Shown here: positions 60,955-64,000 of the stretch, one piece after another
Numbering within the stretch: the stretch's first letter is position 1
How the letters are laid out: each line of letters begins with the position of its first letter
Origin: Blautia sp. OF03-15BH
GTDB lineage: Bacteria; Bacillota; Clostridia; Lachnospirales; Lachnospiraceae
DNA length: 64,000 bases
Assembly (NCBI RefSeq): GCF_003463065.1
Contig: NZ_QSCM01000004.1
Location: 124,001 to 188,000, forward strand
Direction: 5' to 3'
Notes under the pieces: model-generated
The model's database searches: none
What the model was told of the DNA's origin: nothing
What the model saw: the letters and a program-made list of their open reading frames with translations, nothing else
Translations under genes and position numbers: made by a program

Positions 60955-63115
60955 GATCCAATTCCTCCTTTGAAAGCTGAGATGCCGCGATCTGATGGTA
61001 AACTTCGCAGGATTTTAACAGTTCTTTATGGGTGCCGATACCGGCGATCCGTCCTTCATCCAGAACAATGATCTGCTCTGCGTGAAGGATCGTGCTGATA
61101 CGCTGGGCTACGATGATCGTCGTTGCCTGAGCAGTCTCTTCCTTCAAGGCTTTTCGAAGAGCTGCATCCGTCTTATAATCCAGTGCGGAAAAGCTGTCAT
61201 CGAAAATATAAATCTCCGGTTTTCCGGCAATCGCCCGGGCAATGGACAGGCGCTGCTTCTGACCGCCGGATACGTTCGTACCGCCCTGGGCGATCGGAGA
61301 ATCGTACTGTTCTTCTTTTTCTTCAATGAAATCACTTGCCTGGGCAATCTCCGCCGCTTTATGAATGTCGTTTTCGCCCATGGCATCCTTGCTGTACGCA
61401 ATATTGGAAGCAATCGTACCCGAGAAGAGCACGCCCTTCTGCGGCACATAACCGAGCTTTTCATGAAGCGTATGCTGCTTCATCTTCCGTACATCCACAC
61501 CATCCACCAGGATCTCACCTTCTGTCACATCGTAAAACCGCGGGATCAGATTGACCAGTGTGGATTTTCCGCAGCCTGTACTTCCGATAATGGCGGTCGT
61601 CTCGCCGGGGCGTGCGGTAAAGTCAATATCCTGAAGCACCGGATCTGCCGCGCCAGGATAGGCAAAGGATACGTGACGGAATTCCACCACACCTTTTTTC
61701 TCTGCATCTGCTTTCTCTTCCCGCTCCGGATCCTGAAGGATCACTTCTGTTTCCAGGATCTCATTGATACGCCCTGCTGATACAGACGCACGGGGCAGCA
61801 TAATGGACATCATGGTGATCATCAGGAAGGACATAATGATCATCATGGTATACTGGATATATGCCATCATGTCACCTACCTGCATGGTCCCCGCATCGAT
61901 CCCTTTGGAACCGGTCCATACGATAAGCACGGTGATCTCATTCATGACCAGCATCATGGCAGGCATCATAAAGGTCATACAGCGGTTCACAAAAAGGTTG
62001 GTGCTGATAAAATCCTTATTCGCCTTGTCAAACCGCTGCTCCTCTTGTTTTTCCCGGCTGAATGCCCGGATAACAGGAAGACCCTGCAGGATCTCACGGG
62101 TCACCAGGTTCAGCCGGTCGATCAGATCCTGCAGCTTCTTAAAGCGTGGAAGGGTGATGGCAAACAGTACCGCCACCACGCCAAGTACCAGAACGACTGC
62201 CAGCAGAATGACCCAGGCCATGCTCCTGCTGGTCTCCAGCGCATGGATCACGCCTCCGATCCCGAGAATGGGCGCATAAAGGACCATCCGGAAAAACAGG
62301 GTCAGCACCATCTGTACCTGCTGGATATCATTGGTGCTTCTGGTGATCAGCGAAGCCGTGGAAAATTTCTCAAATTCCCTGTTGGAAAAAGATACCACCT
62401 TGGTAAACACACCGTCACGGAGCGTTTTCGCTGTTCCGGCCGCCAGACGGCAGGAAAGAAAGGTCACTGCAATCGAAATGAGCATGATAAGGAAAGCAAA
62501 GGCCAGCATTTTTAAGCCCGCCATCAGAAGGTAATGCTTCTGAAAGGCATCCAGATCGATCCCCTGCTCCTGATAATCCGCTTTGACAAAAGCAATGGAG
62601 CCCTGCGTGATCAGGGTGTCCGGCATCTGGTCCAGCTTCTCATACAGCTTGTCTTTGATCGCGGTAAGCTGCTCTTCCGGAAGATGTTTCAGGGCATCAA
62701 AGGGATCCTCTCCCTCCGGTAGCTGCATAGCGGCACCACCGCCAAGTCCAAGTTCTTCCGAACCGGAACTCATGGCATAAGCAGCTACCATGGGCTTTCC
62801 AAGAACCCGGTTCAGTTCCTTTCTCGTCTTTTTACTGGTTTTATCCAAAGACCAGATTCCGTCTTTTTCCGTATAACTGGCTTTGATCAGCTTCTGTTCA
62901 TCCGGATCCATAAATAAAAACAGTTTTTCCATGGCTCCGCTGCTGAGGGTATCTGCCACGGCATCCTCGATACCATTCTGCTGGATCCCCACATTGACGA
63001 TATCCGAGGTATAGCCAGGAAGGGAAAGATCGCAGTTCGCCTGGATCACCAGAAGGACCAGGATCAGAAGGATCACTCCCGTGTATTTTTTTATATATCT
63101 TGCAAGCTTAAGCAT
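60947..63115 (-). CDS. ABC exporter half-transporter, degenerate-site subunit with large extracellular insert
   Basis: A 722-residue half-transporter. After the first membrane helix (VILLILVLLVIQANCDL) there is an unusual extracytoplasmic insert of about 150 residues before helix 2. The ATPase domain has Walker A GSTGCGKSTLVN and a canonical signature VSGGQKQRLS, but Walker B reads IFDDSFSALD, with Asp in place of the catalytic Glu. This complements its partner (variant signature, intact Glu) exactly as in heterodimeric exporters with one degenerate ATP site. The start overlaps the MarR gene by 25 bp. Confidence 0.92.
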   Translation of the reverse strand: MLKLARYIKKYTGVILLILVLLVIQANCDLSLPGYTSDIVNVGIQQNGIEDAVADTLSSGAMEKLFLFMDPDEQKLIKASYTEKDGIWSLDKTSKKTRKELNRVLGKPMVAAYAMSSGSEELGLGGGAAMQLPEGEDPFDALKHLPEEQLTAIKDKLYEKLDQMPDTLITQGSIAFVKADYQEQGIDLDAFQKHYLLMAGLKMLAFAFLIMLISIAVTFLSCRLAAGTAKTLRDGVFTKVVSFSNREFEKFSTASLITRSTNDIQQVQMVLTLFFRMVLYAPILGIGGVIHALETSRSMAWVILLAVVLVLGVVAVLFAITLPRFKKLQDLIDRLNLVTREILQGLPVIRAFSREKQEEQRFDKANKDFISTNLFVNRCMTFMMPAMMLVMNEITVLIVWTGSKGIDAGTMQVGDMMAYIQYTMMIIMSFLMITMMSIMLPRASVSAGRINEILETEVILQDPEREEKADAEKKGVVEFRHVSFAYPGAADPVLQDIDFTARPGETTAIIGSTGCGKSTLVNLIPRFYDVTEGEILVDGVDVRKMKQHTLHEKLGYVPQKGVLFSGTIASNIAYSKDAMGENDIHKAAEIAQASDFIEEKEEQYDSPIAQGGTNVSGGQKQRLSIARAIAGKPEIYIFDDSFSALDYKTDAALRKALKEETAQATTIIVAQRISTILHAEQIIVLDEGRIAGIGTHKELLKSCEVYHQIAASQLSKEELDHE

Positions 63116-63591
63116 GTTGTCTTCTCACCTTTCTGTTCTGCATCCTCGCTGCAGGAGCTCTCCTCCAGCAGTTTCAGAACATTTGCCTTTACCTTTTCCA
63201 GGGTGCTCCGATAGCCTTCCATTTCTTCATCCGTTACTCCCTGATAAAATTTCTTTACTGCATTCTTGTAAACGTCCACCGTTTTTTCACTGGTCTCTTT
63301 TCCCAGCTCTGTGATATAAACCCGCTGGACTCTCTGATCCTGCGTATCATTTCTTCTTTCCACAAGACCTGCCTGTTCCATCCGCTGAAGCATAACGGTA
63401 AGCGTCGCCGGCTTCACACACAGCCCTCTGGCAATTTCTGCCTGTTTCTGTCCATCATGGAAAAAGACATACATCAGAAGGCGCGGATCTCCCCGGTACA
63501 GTTTGTTTTCATTCATCAGATTTCTCAGATAACGAAACTGAGACTTCTGAACCTCCATCTCCAGATGCTTCAGCTTCTCAATGTCGCTCAT
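63091..63591 (-). CDS. MarR family transcriptional regulator
   Basis: A 166-residue winged-helix protein: LLMYVFFHDGQKQAEIARGL then KPATLTVMLQRMEQAGLVERRNDTQDQRVQRVYITE, cited in parts (LTVMLQRMEQAGLVERR; DQRVQRVYITE), is the MarR DNA-binding region. The start at 63591 follows GAGGAGGAAGGAC. It is the first gene of the operon with the two ABC exporter subunits, so it probably represses them and itself until a ligand binds. Confidence 0.92.
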   Translation of the reverse strand: MSDIEKLKHLEMEVQKSQFRYLRNLMNENKLYRGDPRLLMYVFFHDGQKQAEIARGLCVKPATLTVMLQRMEQAGLVERRNDTQDQRVQRVYITELGKETSEKTVDVYKNAVKKFYQGVTDEEMEGYRSTLEKVKANVLKLLEESSCSEDAEQKGEKTTCLSLQDI

Positions 63592-63674
63592 GTCCTTCCT
63601 CCTCTCCTGTCTGCTCCCTGCCATCCCGTTTTAATGATCCATCCAAACAGGTTCCGGCAGTTTTTCTGTTTGTA

Positions 63675-63758
63675 AAGCGGACATTCGCAATCCGCTTCGC
63701 TACTTGCTCTTCAATTCATTAGATGCCTAACATTTCGACGTCTAACGTTTTATAACGT
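63675..63758 (-). promoter_or_regulatory. Candidate control region of the MarR-ABC operon
   Basis: ACGTT-TTAT-AACGT (63745-63758) is a perfect 5-bp-arm palindrome that covers a likely -10 (TATAAA on the minus strand, 63754-63749). TTAG-ATGC-CTAA (63719-63730) is a second small palindrome. Nearer the gene AAGCGGA (63675-63681) pairs with TCCGCTT (63691-63697) in the leader. The size suits MarR operators; assignment is inference. Apart from these, the 63592-63825 gap holds nothing I recognise. Confidence 0.4.
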
Positions 63759-63825
63759 ATCACAAATGACAGAGAGATTCAAGAAAAAAAATCTGAAAAA
63801 TTTGTAAACCCGTTTTCCTGTACGC

Positions 63826-63862
63826 AAAAAAAACTCCTACCACTGATCATCAGTGATAAGAG
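63826..63862 (-). terminator. Terminator after tRNA-Pro
   Basis: On the minus strand CTCTTATCACTGAT pairs with ATCAGTGGTAGGAG, followed by eight Ts (63833-63826), 9 bp beyond the tRNA. Confidence 0.9.
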
Positions 63863-63871
63863 CTTCTGTCA

Positions 63872-63945
63872 TCGGAGTAACAGGATTTGAACCTGCGACC
63901 TCTCGGCCCCCAGCCGAGCGCGCTACCAAGCTACGCCATACTCCG
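63872..63945 (-). tRNA. tRNA-Pro, anticodon GGG
   Basis: On the minus strand CGGAGTA (63945-63939) pairs with TACTCCG near 63873, the D-arm is GCGTAGCTTGGTAGCGC, and the anticodon arm is CTCGG-CTGGGGG-CCGAG, giving anticodon GGG. The T-arm is GCAGGTTCAAATCCTGT with one mismatch-tolerant closing pair. The discriminator is A and the CCA end is not encoded. All cloverleaf arms are intact. Confidence 0.95.
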
Positions 63946-64000
63946 TCAGCTGTCTTGTTTCCTTGACATTGCTTATTATAGCTCACCCTCCCGTAAAATG

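Noticed and set aside
59515..61071. 518-residue plus-strand open frame across the ABC exporter genes
   Set aside because: Runs antisense across two overlapping ABC genes and has no recognisable domain.

Overview
This is a 64 kb stretch of chromosome from a Gram-positive, spore-forming anaerobe, most likely a gut member of the Lachnospiraceae (Blautia/Dorea/Ruminococcus-like). The evidence is the sporulation genes (spoIVA, a SpoIID-family protein, a SleB-type hydrolase, a Csp-type germination protease), the SCIFF peptide with its radical-SAM maturase, an oxygen-sensitive glycyl radical enzyme with its activase, sigma-A promoters of TTGACA-17-TATAAT type, AGGAGG ribosome binding sites and T-box leaders. 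I see no prophage, CRISPR array, plasmid genes, transposase or resistance island; almost everything is core genome.

Layout. 1-1.6 kb: cobT-cobU (cobamide lower-ligand assembly), cut by the left edge. 1.7-9.1 kb: a spore and envelope block with a choline-binding-type secreted lysozyme-like protein, spoIVA, a nitroreductase, a Csp-like subtilase, a Cys/Gly-rich coat-like protein and three small proteins of unknown function. 9.0-15.6 kb: rimO-pgsA-cinA followed by a glycyl radical diol dehydratase and its activase. 15.7-20.3 kb: yicC-remA-gmk-rpoZ, a small membrane protein and rqcH. 20.4-32.3 kb: c-di-AMP receptor darA, leuS, a TIGR01906 membrane protein, a diguanylate cyclase, an AI-2E family transporter, recJ, secDF, and scfB with the 47-residue scfA. 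32.4-36.7 kb: a trigger-factor-like lipoprotein, a HAD hydrolase and an EF-G-like GTPase. 36.9-40.4 kb: aroF-tyrA-aroA. 40.4-49.8 kb: thioesterase, queA, a histidine phosphatase, pheST under a Phe T-box, a YihY protein, a SpoIID protein and galM. 49.9-55.7 kb: a probable 6S RNA gene, thrC, a SleB-like hydrolase, and leuA under a Leu T-box. 55.8-64 kb: a MATE transporter, aminopeptidase P, a MarR-regulated heterodimeric ABC exporter and tRNA-Pro(GGG).

The least explained material is non-coding. Two families of small, highly structured, transposase-less repeats (MITE-like) lie between genes. Family A (5579-5781, 40935-40972, about 53095-53282) has TGATA...TATCA terminal inverted repeats. At two loci it lies exactly on the host gene's stop codon, with a 5-bp target duplication (one copy imperfect). 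Its internal hairpins differ in sequence but keep their pairing between copies. Family B (55111-55297, plus a decayed relative at 39064-39120) has 16-bp inverted ends and a TATTTT duplication, and sits in the leuA leader between the T-box terminator and the ribosome binding site. Two spore genes (spoIVA and the Csp-like protease) also have their ribosome binding sites buried in strong hairpins.

No new multi-gene system is evident. The repeat families and the leader hairpins are the best candidates for undescribed biology. All functional names rest on reading the translated proteins and motifs by eye; no database search was run.
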